A DNA stretch of 64,000 nucleotides from Stutzerimonas stutzeri (lineage in GTDB: Bacteria; Pseudomonadota; Gammaproteobacteria; Pseudomonadales; Pseudomonadaceae): contig NZ_CP046902.1 in NCBI RefSeq assembly GCF_009789555.1, positions 1,566,001 to 1,630,000 on the forward strand. The letters run 5' to 3'. Position 1 is the first letter of the stretch; each line of letters opens with the position of its first letter. This document shows positions 16,725 through 26,323 of this stretch, in pieces. The position numbers and the translations under genes were made by a program. The notes under the pieces were generated by a model. It worked only from the letters and a program-made list of their open reading frames with translations, was not told the DNA's origin and searched no databases.

Positions 16725-18689
16725 TCAGCACTTGAATGCCAGCGTCGCCTGACTCAGGTCGTTGGCCAGCTTCAACATCTGTTCGCTTTGCTCGCGGCCA
16801 CGGCCGATATGCGCCAGGTTGCTATCGCCCAGGTGGTGGATGCGTTCGCTGTGTTCGCGGATTTCGCTCACAGCGTCGCTCTGCTGCGCGGTGGCCTGCG
16901 CGATTCGTTCCGCCATCTGTTCGATGGTGCCGATGGTGGTCACGATCTCGTTTAGCGCCAGGTCAGCCGTTTCAGCGAGTCCAGCGGTGGCTTCGGCATG
17001 ATCGACCTGCACGCGCATGGCCTGGACGGACTGATGGGCGGCCTTCTGCAGATTGCCGATCAGCTGCTGGATTTCCTCCGTGGCCCCGCTGGTACGCTGT
17101 GCCAGCGTGCGGACTTCATCGGCCACGACGGCGAAACCACGGCCTTGCTCTCCAGCCCGCGCGGCTTCGATGGCCGCGTTCAACGCCAGCAGGTTGGTCT
17201 GCTCGGCAATCGAGCGGATCACGATCAGCACTTTGCCAATGACGCTGGTTTCGTCGGCCAGATGCTCGATGGCCTGGGCATTGTGCTGGACTTCGCTGAC
17301 CAGGCCCTTGAGGCCCGCGAGGCTCTGGCTGATGACCCTTTGTCCATGACTGACGGCCTGTCCCGCCGCCCGGCTGGCATCTGCGGTCTGGCTGGCACCA
17401 TTGGCGACGTCCTGGATGGTCGCCTCCAGTTCACCCAGCGAATCGCGTATCTGTGCCGTATCGCCGGTCTGGCGACTGGCGCCCTGGTGAAGATCGCTGC
17501 TCATCTGCGCAAGGCTTTGGCTACCGCTGTTGACCTCTTGCGCGTGCTGGCGCAGCGTGCCGACCAGCATCAGCAGGTAGCTGCGTAGCTGATTCAGCGA
17601 GGCGGCAATCTCGACCATTTCAGGCGTCTTCGATTCCAGCTGCGCCGTCTCGCCAAAGTCCCCCTGGGCCCAGGCACGCAGGGCTGGGGCGAGCTGGCCC
17701 AGCGCGCGGGTCACTTTGCGCTGCAAACGATCGATGGCGAGGGCGACCAGTAATATCAGTGCGATGATCGTGCCCTGGATCAGACGCACCTCCGACTGGA
17801 TGCGCCCATGCTCGGACCGTATCACCGGTTCAAGCTCGGTAAGTGCGTGTTGCAACGCGGTGACCTTCTGCTCGCTGCTGGCCATCAACGCGCTGCGCTG
17901 GCGGATCAGGTCGCGGGTCCGCTGAAGCTCGGCCGGATAGCGCTTGATCAGGCCGAGCAGCTCGCGCTTGAGGGCGATGCCCTGATCTTCGCCGGCGTGT
18001 TCCGGCTGCTCTCCCTCGAGGTCGAGCAGTGCGGCGAACGCGCTGGCGCCTGTACGCCGTTCGCCTGCGATGCCGAGTAGAGGCAACGCCTCGAGTGCAT
18101 CAGCCTCCCTGCTCAACGCCTGCAGGGTCTGTTCAACGTCTGCCGCCAGTTCGTCTCGTCCGCTGCTCGTCAGCTTGTCGCGCGCGTGGCTCAGGCGCAG
18201 CAACTGGCGGCTGGCCTCGAACAGAGGCGCCTGGTACCGGTTGGCCGAAGCCTGGGTGCTTTGCGCCGCGTAACGATGCAACTGTAGCAGTGCGCTGGCC
18301 ATTTCCCGCTCGGCTTGCAGCAGCAGACCTTGCGGATCGCCGGCAAGCTTGCCGGCGGCGAGCAGCTCGGTCGCGGTAAACCCGTTGAGCTGCTCAAGGC
18401 TCGGTTGCAACCGCTCGGCGAACTGCTTCGGCAGGGCTGCAACGTCCGCCGCAAGACTGTCCAGCGCTTGCATTGCCGCGTTATGGCGGACCGCGTTGCC
18501 GTTGGCCAGGTAATCCTGGATGTTGCTCGCGACCTGGTGCTCGAAGCGTTGGGAAAGCCCGAGGTAACGATCCATCAACTGATAGGGACGCTGCAGCGCG
18601 CGCTCCGACCACCAGAGCGTGACGCCCAACGCGAGGCAGATCGCAACGAGCAGCAAGGTGTTGAGTGTGGTGAGCGACTTCAGACGCAT
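16725..18689 (-). CDS. Methyl-accepting chemotaxis protein, CtpL-like
   Basis: A 654-residue transmembrane chemoreceptor. TM1 is residues 7-26, a large helical periplasmic sensor spans about 27-300, TM2 is about 303-322 (TIIALILLVALAID), then HAMP and a coiled-coil signalling domain. The hairpin tip IAEQTNLLALNAAIEAARAGE with GRGFAVVADEVRTLAQRT binds CheW/CheA. Its neighbours, a GcbA-like diguanylate cyclase 48 bp upstream and a divergent DUF2333 gene, reproduce the P. aeruginosa ctpL-gcbA region (CtpL is a low-phosphate chemoreceptor). That suggests an orthologue, but the ligand is an inference. No C-terminal CheR pentapeptide is visible. Confidence 0.85.
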   Translation of the reverse strand: MRLKSLTTLNTLLLVAICLALGVTLWWSERALQRPYQLMDRYLGLSQRFEHQVASNIQDYLANGNAVRHNAAMQALDSLAADVAALPKQFAERLQPSLEQLNGFTATELLAAGKLAGDPQGLLLQAEREMASALLQLHRYAAQSTQASANRYQAPLFEASRQLLRLSHARDKLTSSGRDELAADVEQTLQALSREADALEALPLLGIAGERRTGASAFAALLDLEGEQPEHAGEDQGIALKRELLGLIKRYPAELQRTRDLIRQRSALMASSEQKVTALQHALTELEPVIRSEHGRIQSEVRLIQGTIIALILLVALAIDRLQRKVTRALGQLAPALRAWAQGDFGETAQLESKTPEMVEIAASLNQLRSYLLMLVGTLRQHAQEVNSGSQSLAQMSSDLHQGASRQTGDTAQIRDSLGELEATIQDVANGASQTADASRAAGQAVSHGQRVISQSLAGLKGLVSEVQHNAQAIEHLADETSVIGKVLIVIRSIAEQTNLLALNAAIEAARAGEQGRGFAVVADEVRTLAQRTSGATEEIQQLIGNLQKAAHQSVQAMRVQVDHAEATAGLAETADLALNEIVTTIGTIEQMAERIAQATAQQSDAVSEIREHSERIHHLGDSNLAHIGRGREQSEQMLKLANDLSQATLAFKC

Positions 18690-18737
18690 CCTGACCTCCG
18701 GTTGATGGGGAGGTCAGCAATATATGGCTATTTGATG

Positions 18738-20351
18738 TCACTCACGTGACAGCGTGAACCGCTCCACACGGTTGCGTCCGCCATGTTTGGCCCGATAGAG
18801 GGCTTCGTCGGCCTGCTGGGTCAGCGCCTTGACGTCGGCCTCGAGGGTCAACTCGGCGATGCCGCAGCTGAACGTACAGGAGAGATCGGCCGGTTGCGCA
18901 GGGTAATGGATCTCGGCAAAGCGCTGGCGGATCTCGTCGAGGACCTTTACCGCGTCTTCCGCCCGGGTGTCCGGCAGGACGACGGCGAACTCCTCGCCTC
19001 CATAACGGCCAATATGGTCCGTCTTGCGCAGACGTTGCTTGAGGAACAGGGCCAGGCTCTTGATCACCCGGTCGCCCATGGGGTGCCCGTAGGTGTCGTT
19101 GACCCTCTTGAAATGATCGATATCGATCATGGCGAAACACAGGGACTGGCCGTCACGCCGGGCCCGCGAGCTGGCGTCTTCGAGCAGCTGCAGGCTATGG
19201 GTATGGTTGTAGAGCCCGGTCAGGCTGTCGCGCACGATCCGGGCCTTCAGGTGGCGCGCGCGTTCGGCGCGGGTCCGCACCGTGGCGATCAGGTGGCTGG
19301 GCTTGATCGGCTTGGTCAGGAAGTCGTCGCCTCCTTCGTTCATCGCATCGAGCTGTTTGTCGAGGTCGTCTTCCGCGGACAGGTAGATGATGGGCACGCT
19401 CACGTAGCGTTCGTGCTGGCGAATGACCTTGGCCAGTTCCGTGCCCATGCATTCGGGCATATACATGTCGAGGATGATCAGGTCGGGCTGGAAGTCTGCC
19501 AGGTGGCTGATCGCCTGAATCGGCTCATTGAGCGTCTGGGTGATGATCCCCGCATTGTTCAGGACCCGTTCGGTATGGGTCGCCTGCGCACGCGAGTCGT
19601 CGATGATCAGCACTCGGAAAGGTTCGTAGTGGGCGGTGCGGGTAAAGATCTCGATCTTTTCCAGCAGGCTGGAGGCGTCGATGGTGCCGGTGAAGAAGTC
19701 CAGTCCGCCGGCGCGCACGGCGGCCAGGCGCATCGGCGTGTCGGTTTCTTCATGGCTGAAGAAGATCACGGGCAGTTTCTCCTCCAGGCCCTGTTGTACG
19801 CGTTCGACGAGCCGCAGGCCCTCGCCTGGGCCGTTGAAGTCGACGTCCATTACCAGCGCCGCGGGATGGCGCTCGTGCATGGCGGCGCGAAACTCGCTGT
19901 CGCTGGAGAACGCCCGGGCGGCCATGCTGAAGAACTCGAGTTGCCGCACCACATGCTTGGCGCGCTCATGGTCTTCGAGGGCGATATAGACGGGCTTGCT
20001 CAATGGCGGAACGTAGCCCGACTGGCCACGTGGATCGCTGTGGCGAAGCCCGGTTCGTCCGAGGCGGTAGACCAGTTGGCTGAGGGTGGCGATGGTGTTG
20101 CTGGACAATCGGCCGCGGTTGTCCTGAATGTCGTCCAGGCAATTGTCGATGCCGATGGCCAGTTCCCGATGCTCGGTCTGCTCGAAGCGCTCGGCAAATC
20201 GGCGCAAGCGCTGGTTGGCATCGGTGAGCGCGGCACGGTAGCTGTCGTTCCACTCGCTACGCTGCAGTTGCTGCCAGACCTCCAGCACTTCCCGTGCCTG
20301 GTGGATGACCCGTTGCGCGAAATGCTGTTTGAGTTCTTCCTGATCCGACAT
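18738..20351 (-). CDS. gcbA: Diguanylate cyclase with two receiver domains, GcbA-like
   Basis: A 537-residue cytoplasmic protein making cyclic di-GMP. An N-terminal helical region (1-110) precedes a degenerate receiver-like domain (about 115-225, ALVMDVDF). A second receiver (about 237-355) has LIIDDS, an aspartate in IILDMYMPE and a Lys in LTKPIKP. The GGDEF domain (about 370-530) has an intact GGEEF active site and an RKTD inhibitory I-site five residues ahead. The start at 20351 (MSDQEELKQ) was preferred over the in-frame ATG ten codons upstream because AGGGAA precedes it. The order chemoreceptor-gcbA//DUF2333 is that of P. aeruginosa, where GcbA promotes initial attachment. Confidence 0.85.
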   Translation of the reverse strand: MSDQEELKQHFAQRVIHQAREVLEVWQQLQRSEWNDSYRAALTDANQRLRRFAERFEQTEHRELAIGIDNCLDDIQDNRGRLSSNTIATLSQLVYRLGRTGLRHSDPRGQSGYVPPLSKPVYIALEDHERAKHVVRQLEFFSMAARAFSSDSEFRAAMHERHPAALVMDVDFNGPGEGLRLVERVQQGLEEKLPVIFFSHEETDTPMRLAAVRAGGLDFFTGTIDASSLLEKIEIFTRTAHYEPFRVLIIDDSRAQATHTERVLNNAGIITQTLNEPIQAISHLADFQPDLIILDMYMPECMGTELAKVIRQHERYVSVPIIYLSAEDDLDKQLDAMNEGGDDFLTKPIKPSHLIATVRTRAERARHLKARIVRDSLTGLYNHTHSLQLLEDASSRARRDGQSLCFAMIDIDHFKRVNDTYGHPMGDRVIKSLALFLKQRLRKTDHIGRYGGEEFAVVLPDTRAEDAVKVLDEIRQRFAEIHYPAQPADLSCTFSCGIAELTLEADVKALTQQADEALYRAKHGGRNRVERFTLSRE

Positions 20352-20565
20352 GTCCGTTCCCTGGCCGCTGCGGCAGTGCATTCAGAGGCCTCTTTGGTGG
20401 CTTCATGCTACCACCGTTCGAGGCGTTGCAAGACGCTGCATAAGGCGGTCTGGTTCTCATTATGCGGCTTGCCCGGGATCAGCTGCGTTATAGTGGTTCA
20501 CATGCCGCGACGCTCATCGCTATCGGCGGTCGAATCTCTGAATTCCGAAAGAAGGACAGACGCCC

Positions 20566-21621
20566 ATGTTGGATTGGAAGAACCGCTTTGGCCGCCTTGG
20601 CTCATCGGCAAGCACCGCCAGAGCGCAAGGGCCGGCGCGCAATCCGCTCGTGCTGGCACTCGCCGTGGTGGTGGGGCTCTATCTGCTGGTTGCGCTACTG
20701 GTGGGCTGGTACTGGAGTTCCGAGCCTGACCGTTTCCCGGTGCAACAGCATGTCCGGCAGGCGGCCGATGCGTCGCAACGACAGATCGTCAATGGTTTCA
20801 CGACGGTCGAAACCCTCAAGCGGGTCGCCAGCACGCTGCTCGACAAACCCGGCGGCTACCTGACCAATGACGTTGCGCCGCCCGGCCTGTGGCTGGACAA
20901 CATGCCCAGCTGGGAATACGGGGTGCTGGTTCAGGTCCGCGACCTCAGCCGTGCGCTGCGCAAGGATTTCGCCCGCTCGCAATCCCAGTCGACCGAGGAC
21001 GCCGACCTGTCCAAGGCCGAACCGCTGTTCAATTTCGATAATCGCAGTTGGGCCTTGCCGGCCAGCGAATCGGAATACCGTAACGGTATCCGCTTTCTGG
21101 ACCGCTACCTGGCGCGTTTGAGCGATCCGGCGCCCAAGGCGCAGTTCTATTCGCGGGCAGACAACCTCAATAACTGGCTGGGCGATGTCGGCACCCGGTT
21201 GGGGTCGCTGTCGCAACGTCTGTCGGCCAGCGTCGGTCGGGTGCGCCTGGACCCTCAGGTCTCGCCTGACATGGAGCGTGACGGGGTACAGCAAGTGGTC
21301 GAGGAAGCCCGCGTCGAGACCTCGTGGTTGCAGATTGATAATGTCTTCTACGAAGCGCGCGGACAGGCCTGGGCCTTGTCGCATCTGCTGCGCGCCATCG
21401 AGGTCGACTTCGCCGATGTGCTGGCCAAGAAGAACGCCACGGTAAGCGTCAGGCAGATCATCCGCGAACTCGAGGCCGCGCAGGAGCCACTCTGGAGCCC
21501 GATGGTGCTCAACGGCAGCGGCTATGGTGTGCTCGCCAACCATTCGCTGGTCATGGCGAACTACATCTCGCGCGCCAACGCAGCGATCATCGATCTGCGC
21601 AATCTGCTGTCGCAGGGCTGA
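20566..21621 (+). CDS. DUF2333 family protein
   Basis: A 351-residue protein with one N-terminal membrane segment (about residues 27-47, LVLALAVVVGLYLLVALLVGW) and a long mostly helical periplasmic domain. It begins MLDWKNRFGRLG and is preceded by AGAAAGGAC. Members of this family are restricted to proteobacteria and have no known function. It is divergent from the gcbA-like gene across 214 bp, a conserved arrangement that suggests shared regulation or a cell-envelope/attachment role; this is only inference. Confidence 0.8.
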   Translation: MLDWKNRFGRLGSSASTARAQGPARNPLVLALAVVVGLYLLVALLVGWYWSSEPDRFPVQQHVRQAADASQRQIVNGFTTVETLKRVASTLLDKPGGYLTNDVAPPGLWLDNMPSWEYGVLVQVRDLSRALRKDFARSQSQSTEDADLSKAEPLFNFDNRSWALPASESEYRNGIRFLDRYLARLSDPAPKAQFYSRADNLNNWLGDVGTRLGSLSQRLSASVGRVRLDPQVSPDMERDGVQQVVEEARVETSWLQIDNVFYEARGQAWALSHLLRAIEVDFADVLAKKNATVSVRQIIRELEAAQEPLWSPMVLNGSGYGVLANHSLVMANYISRANAAIIDLRNLLSQG

Positions 21622-21627
21622 GGGGGA

Positions 21628-21645
21628 GCGACCCTTCGGGGTCGC
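21628..21645. terminator. UUCG-capped hairpin between convergent DUF2333 and pilR
   Basis: GCGACCC (21628-21634) and GGGTCGC (21639-21645) enclose a TTCG loop closed by C-G, the very stable cUUCGg tetraloop. It lies between convergent stops and could serve both genes. There is no T-run, so termination strength is uncertain. Confidence 0.55.
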
Positions 21646-21655
21646 AGCGGGCTGC

Positions 21656-22996
21656 TCAGTCCAATCCGAGCTTTTTCAGGCGATAGCGCATCGAGCGGAA
21701 CGACAGGCCGAGCCGTTGGGCGGCGGCGGTGCGATTCCAGCGTGTTTCCTCCAGCGCCTGCATGATCAGCTTGCGCTCGACCTCCTCGAGGTGGTCTTCG
21801 AGGTTGTCGATCTGCGCCAGGCTCGCCTCGCCGTTTTCGGGCGCACCTGGGGCTTCGGATAGGCGCAGGTCGCTGGCTTTGATCTCCTCGCCCTCGCACA
21901 GCGTATAGGCGCGCTCGAGCATATTTTCCAGTTCGCGCACGTTGCCGGGGAATCGGTAGCTCTGCAGCTTTGCCAGCGCGTCGGGGTGCAGCCGCGCGGG
22001 CGGGGCGCCACCGTCCTGAGCGAGGCGGCGAAGCATCACTTCGGACAGTTGGGCAATGTCCTCACGGCGTTCGCGCAAGGGCGGAACGCGCAGCTCGATG
22101 ACGTTCAGGCGATAGTACAGGTCCTGGCGGAACCGGCCCGCGGCCACTTCGCAGGCCAGATCCTTATGCGTGGCGCAAAGGATCCGTACGTCGACCACAA
22201 CCTCCTTGGCGCCGCCCACCGAGCGCACGGCCTTTTCCTGGATCGCACGCAGCAGCTTGACCTGCATGGGCAGGGGCAGGTCGGCCACCTCGTCGAGGAA
22301 CAAGGTGCCGCCGTCCGCCGCCTGGAACAATCCCGGCTTGTCCTCCATCGCCCCGGTAAAACTGCCTTTCTTGTGCCCGAAGAACTCGCTTTCCATGAGC
22401 TCAGACGGGATGGCCCCGCAGTTGACCGGAACGAATGGGCGCTCGTGACGTGGGCCTTGCTCATGGATCAGCCGCGCCACCAGCTCCTTGCCGCTGCCCG
22501 ACTCCCCGCTGATGTACACCGGTGCCTGGCTGCGCGCCAGCTTGCCGATCTGCTTGCGTAGCACGTTCATGGGGGGCGAGACGCCGAGCAGGCGGCTGTC
22601 GACCGTCAGGTCGTTCGGGTTCGGATTACGCAGCCGCAGCGCGGTGTTGACCAATTCGCGCAGGCGGCCGAGATCCACCGGTTTGGTGAGAAAGTCGAAC
22701 GCCCCCGCCTTGAGCGCGCCAATGGCCGTGTCGAGGCTGCCGTAGGCCGTGATCATGGCCACGGGTAGCTGCGGATACTGCTGCTGGATGAACTGCACCA
22801 GTTCCAGGCCGCAACCGTCGGGCAGGCGCATGTCGGTCAGGCACAGGTCATAGTGTTCGCGCGACAGGCATTCTCGGGCTTCCTTGAGGTTGCGCGCGCT
22901 GCGGGTGTCCAGTTTCATACGCCCGAGGGTGATCTCCAGGAGTTCCCGGATATCGGGCTCGTCATCGATGATCAACGCTTTCTGGCGGGCAGTCAT
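21656..22996 (-). CDS. pilR: Type IV pilus sigma-54 response regulator PilR
   Basis: A 446-residue NtrC-family activator of pilin transcription. The receiver domain carries Asp55 (LCLTDMRLPD) and KPVDL. The AAA+ sigma-54 interaction domain (about 135-370) has Walker A GESGSGKE, the KGSFTGA (GAFTGA-type) loop and FLDEVADLP. The C-terminal Fis-type helix-turn-helix is WNRTAAAQRLGLSFRSMRYRL. Its partner PilS is encoded 111 bp upstream. The pilin gene it should control is not in this window. Confidence 0.95.
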   Translation of the reverse strand: MTARQKALIIDDEPDIRELLEITLGRMKLDTRSARNLKEARECLSREHYDLCLTDMRLPDGCGLELVQFIQQQYPQLPVAMITAYGSLDTAIGALKAGAFDFLTKPVDLGRLRELVNTALRLRNPNPNDLTVDSRLLGVSPPMNVLRKQIGKLARSQAPVYISGESGSGKELVARLIHEQGPRHERPFVPVNCGAIPSELMESEFFGHKKGSFTGAMEDKPGLFQAADGGTLFLDEVADLPLPMQVKLLRAIQEKAVRSVGGAKEVVVDVRILCATHKDLACEVAAGRFRQDLYYRLNVIELRVPPLRERREDIAQLSEVMLRRLAQDGGAPPARLHPDALAKLQSYRFPGNVRELENMLERAYTLCEGEEIKASDLRLSEAPGAPENGEASLAQIDNLEDHLEEVERKLIMQALEETRWNRTAAAQRLGLSFRSMRYRLKKLGLD

Positions 22997-23107
22997 GGTC
23001 TTGGTCTTCTGGCTTGCGGGTGGCGCTGGGCTTGTAATGTTAACGCTACAGCGCGTGCTTTGTACGCTGAGCTGACCGATGTGTGACCCTTGCCTCCCTG
23101 GCAGGCC

Positions 23108-24700
23108 TCAGCTCAGTTTGCGCGGGTGTGCGAAGACGATGCGAAAACAGCTGCCACCCTCGTCGCGCTCGCGGTAGTCCAGGCGGGCCTGGTTGCTTTC
23201 GCACAGCTCCCGGGAGATATAGAGGCCAAGGCCTGTGCCCTTGCTCTCGGTCGTGAAAAAGGGCTCGAAAATGTTCTGCAGCTGCTCTCGTGGCACCCCC
23301 GGCCCGTCATCCAGCACTTCGAGCACCGGCAAATCGCTCGGCTCGTCGCGCGACACCTGCAGCCACACCTGCGCGTGACCGTGTTTCTGGCCGCTGTAGC
23401 GCAGGCCGTTCTGAACCAGATTGGTCAGTACCTGGATCAACTGGTTCGGGTCCATGCGGGTCTGTAGCGAACTGCCCCGGGTCTCGACGTGCACGCTCTG
23501 GCCAGGCGGCAAAGTGCCGCGGAACTCGCTGGCGAATCGGTGCACCCAGTATTTCAGGTCCAGCAGCTGTGGCTCGGCCTGACGTCGACGTGACAGCTGA
23601 AGCACGTTCTCGATGACCAGGTTCATGCGGCGCGAATGATCCTGGATGATCTGCGTGAGCCTCAGATCCGCGGCGTCCAGCGCTTCGGATTCCTGCAGCA
23701 GCTGGGCGGCGTGGCTGATGGCGCCAAGCGGATTGCGAATTTCGTGGGCGATGCTGGCGGTGAGTCGACCGAGCGAGGCGAGCTTGAGCTGCTGGGCCTT
23801 CTGCGCGATCTGCGACGTGTCTTCGAGAAAGACCAGCGTGTCCTGGTTTTTGCCATGTTGCAGGGAGGCGAAGCTCGGCTGCAGCGTGGCGCCGTCCGGC
23901 GTGGCTTTGAAGTTGCGCGGACGCAGGGTGGGATTGTCGCGCCATTGCTGCAGCCCTTTGATCAGCTCAGGGCAGCGAGGTGCCAGCCGTTCCCCGGTCA
24001 GTGACTGCTGGCCGAGCAGTTCCAACGCGCCTTGATTGGCGAGCAGCACGCGCTCCCGGGCGTCGAGCACGATGATCCCCGTGCGCATGCGTTGCAGGAT
24101 CAGCGCGTTGAGCGCTTCGAGATTGGCAACTTCTTCGGCGCGCTGGCGAGCCAGCGTTTCGCTGACCTGCAATCGTCGCGTCAGGCCCTGCACCAGTAGC
24201 GCGGCGGCGAAGCATAGCGTCCCCAGCGCAGCGGCCTGGACGTATTGGCTGCTCGCGGCGGGGTCGCTGAGGCTGAGGTAGAAGGTCAGGTAGATCAGGC
24301 CGGTGGCGGCCACGGCCGCAATGAAAAACCCCACGCGGCCATGCAGCAGGATGTTGGCGATGGCGACCGCGACGATCAGCAGGTTACCGATGCCGCTTGG
24401 GGTGCCGCCGGCAAAGTAGAACAGCGCGGCGAGCAGCGTCACGTCCATCAGCGCCAGCGCCAGTACCGGCAGCTCCCGTTTGGGGTTTTGCAGCAGTACG
24501 GCAATGACGATGTTGAAAATCAGGTAAAGCCAGGCGCCATAGCGAAACGCTGCCGGATTGGCCATGCGCATCAGGTCATTGTGCAGGTCGCTGCTGACCA
24601 GCAGGACCAGCACCAGCCCGATTGCGACGCGATAAAGGTGGTAGAGGCGAAGGATTCGCCGGCCCTGATGGCTCAGTAACGCCAGTCCTTCAGTGGCCAC
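23108..24700 (-). CDS. pilS: Type IV pilus sensor histidine kinase PilS
   Basis: A 530-residue membrane kinase that senses pilin in the inner membrane and phosphorylates PilR. Six hydrophobic segments fill about residues 18-190, followed by a PAS domain (about 215-310), HisKA with SIAHEIRNPLGAISHAAQLL and an ATPase domain with NGLRYSG, DDGPGV and GTGLGLYI. A GTG at 24700 is chosen as start: homologues begin just before QGRRILRLYHLYR, and GGACAG lies upstream. The first ATG of the frame (24799) would add 33 residues unlike the family. The GTG overlaps the end of the upstream small gene by 11 bp, implying coupling. Confidence 0.93.
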   Translation of the reverse strand: MATEGLALLSHQGRRILRLYHLYRVAIGLVLVLLVSSDLHNDLMRMANPAAFRYGAWLYLIFNIVIAVLLQNPKRELPVLALALMDVTLLAALFYFAGGTPSGIGNLLIVAVAIANILLHGRVGFFIAAVAATGLIYLTFYLSLSDPAASSQYVQAAALGTLCFAAALLVQGLTRRLQVSETLARQRAEEVANLEALNALILQRMRTGIIVLDARERVLLANQGALELLGQQSLTGERLAPRCPELIKGLQQWRDNPTLRPRNFKATPDGATLQPSFASLQHGKNQDTLVFLEDTSQIAQKAQQLKLASLGRLTASIAHEIRNPLGAISHAAQLLQESEALDAADLRLTQIIQDHSRRMNLVIENVLQLSRRRQAEPQLLDLKYWVHRFASEFRGTLPPGQSVHVETRGSSLQTRMDPNQLIQVLTNLVQNGLRYSGQKHGHAQVWLQVSRDEPSDLPVLEVLDDGPGVPREQLQNIFEPFFTTESKGTGLGLYISRELCESNQARLDYRERDEGGSCFRIVFAHPRKLS

Positions 24701-24926
24701 CCGACTGGCTGTCCTGTTCCAGGTGGGCCTGGCTGCAATACCAACGGTCCTGGCTTTGCAGCGCCCGGTCGCGCGGCAGGTGAACACCGCACTGGGCACA
24801 GCGAACCGTCGTTACCGTGGTTTCATGTGGTTTGCCGGGCGACTTGGGCTTGCTCGTCAGGCGGCGCCAGAGCCAGAACGCGGCAGCAATCAGAACGATC
24901 CAGAACAACAGACGAAACAGACCCAT
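24690..24926 (-). CDS. Small membrane-anchored protein, PP0621 family
   Basis: A 78-residue protein with an N-terminal membrane segment (MGLFRLLFWIVLIAAAFWLW), a basic linker and a C-terminal mini-domain with CAQCGVHLPRD and a later WYCSQAH. The CxxC...C..H pattern suggests a small metal-binding (zinc) fold. Such genes sit upstream of pilS in pseudomonads, and here the 3' end overlaps the pilS GTG. Function is unknown. Confidence 0.8.
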   Translation of the reverse strand: MGLFRLLFWIVLIAAAFWLWRRLTSKPKSPGKPHETTVTTVRCAQCGVHLPRDRALQSQDRWYCSQAHLEQDSQSGGH

Positions 24927-25023
24927 ATCTTTTACTTCCTGGCTAAGCCATGCGGGCCTGCCGGTCTGGCAGGCTCCGTGCGTCGTGCATCCTGATCGAT
25001 GGAATCCGACGCCGCGTCTCGTT

Positions 25024-26031
25024 TCAGTCGAGCAGGCCGAAGGTCAGGTAGCTCCACCAGGAGCGGCCCTCGCGTTGCTGTTCGCTCTGCGCTTGCGCTT
25101 CAGCCTCCCTCAATACCGGGCGCAGCTCGTCAGGCAGGTCCTGCGCCGCGCTCTCGTATTGACGGACCACGTCGCGGTTCGATTGCGAGCTGTCCGGGGC
25201 CTTGTTTTCCGTTTCGATCAGGCCGAGCGTGGCTCGAGACAGCCAGCTGCGGTTGTCGGCTTCCTGCTGGCGCGGCACGAACTCGCCGTCTTCCAGGCTT
25301 GGATGTTCAGGGTAGTTGTGTTTGAGCGTTTCCAGGCTGGTGGTGGCCAGCTCGTCGAGCCCGAGGCGCTGGTAGGCTTCGGTCATCACGGCCAGGCCGT
25401 CGCCCACGGCAGGCGTGCCCTGGAAGTTTTCGACGATGTAGCGTCCACGGTTGGCGGCGGCGACATAGGCCTGGCGGCGCAGATAGTAGTCGGCGACATG
25501 GACCTCGTTCGCCGCCAGCAGATTGCGCAGGTAGATCATTCGCGCCTTGGCATCTGGCGCGTAGCGGCTGTTCGGGAAGCGTGTCGTCAGCTGGGCGAAC
25601 TCATTGAACGAGTCACGCGCGGCACCGGGATCACGTTTGGTCATGTCCAGCGGCAGGAAGCGCGCGAGCAGACCGCGGTCCTGATCGAAGGACGCCAACC
25701 CTTTGAGGTAGTAGGCGTAGTCGACGCTGGGGTGCTGCGGGTGCAAGCGGATGAACCGCTCGGCCGAGGAGCGTGCGGCTTCCGGCTCGGTGTTGCGGTA
25801 GTAGGCGTAGATCAGCTCCAGCTGCGCCTGCTCGGCAAAACGACCGAAGGGGTAGCGCGACTCCAGTGTCTTCAGTTTATTGATGGCGCTGGTGTAACTC
25901 TTGTTGTCCAGGTCGGCCTGCGCCTGTCGGTACAGCTCCGCTTCGCCGAGGTTTTCGCTAATGGTTTCGTTGGACGAACAGGCAGCGGTAAGGGCGAAAA
26001 TGGCGATCAGCAGCAGGTGTTTCACTTGCAT
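25024..26031 (-). CDS. bamD: Outer-membrane assembly lipoprotein BamD
   Basis: A 335-residue lipoprotein of the BAM complex that inserts beta-barrels into the outer membrane. The signal peptide MQVKHLLLIAIFALTAAC ends in a lipobox with Cys18 as lipidation site, followed by five TPR-like helical repeats (AELYRQAQADLDNKSYTSAI; FGRFAEQAQLELIYAYY). The chosen start (26031) is the one that gives a proper lipoprotein signal; the longer frame from 26151 has no signal peptide. The last 70 residues extend beyond the TPR core. Divergent from rluD, a conserved pairing. Confidence 0.95.
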   Translation of the reverse strand: MQVKHLLLIAIFALTAACSSNETISENLGEAELYRQAQADLDNKSYTSAINKLKTLESRYPFGRFAEQAQLELIYAYYRNTEPEAARSSAERFIRLHPQHPSVDYAYYLKGLASFDQDRGLLARFLPLDMTKRDPGAARDSFNEFAQLTTRFPNSRYAPDAKARMIYLRNLLAANEVHVADYYLRRQAYVAAANRGRYIVENFQGTPAVGDGLAVMTEAYQRLGLDELATTSLETLKHNYPEHPSLEDGEFVPRQQEADNRSWLSRATLGLIETENKAPDSSQSNRDVVRQYESAAQDLPDELRPVLREAEAQAQSEQQREGRSWWSYLTFGLLD

Positions 26032-26323
26032 GGCGGCTTGCGTCCCTGTGACGGCTGGCTGTCTCGCGCTGAGCCGTCCTGTTATGATGGGCGCCCCGGC
26101 TGGCCGGGACAAAGACGCCGTATTTAAACACAAGCGTGTTGCCGAAACCAAAGGCCCCGCCTGCTTCGCTGCCGAAGGGATGTCTGCGCGTCGGGCGGCC
26201 CGACCCTACGGCATGCCAGTCGATCCGGGCATCGTGACCGCCGCCTTGCGCGACGGCCATCAGCCTGTCACCTCTAGTCGAACCGCACCGTTGCCTCTTC
26301 CTACTTATGAAGCGCCCTTAATT

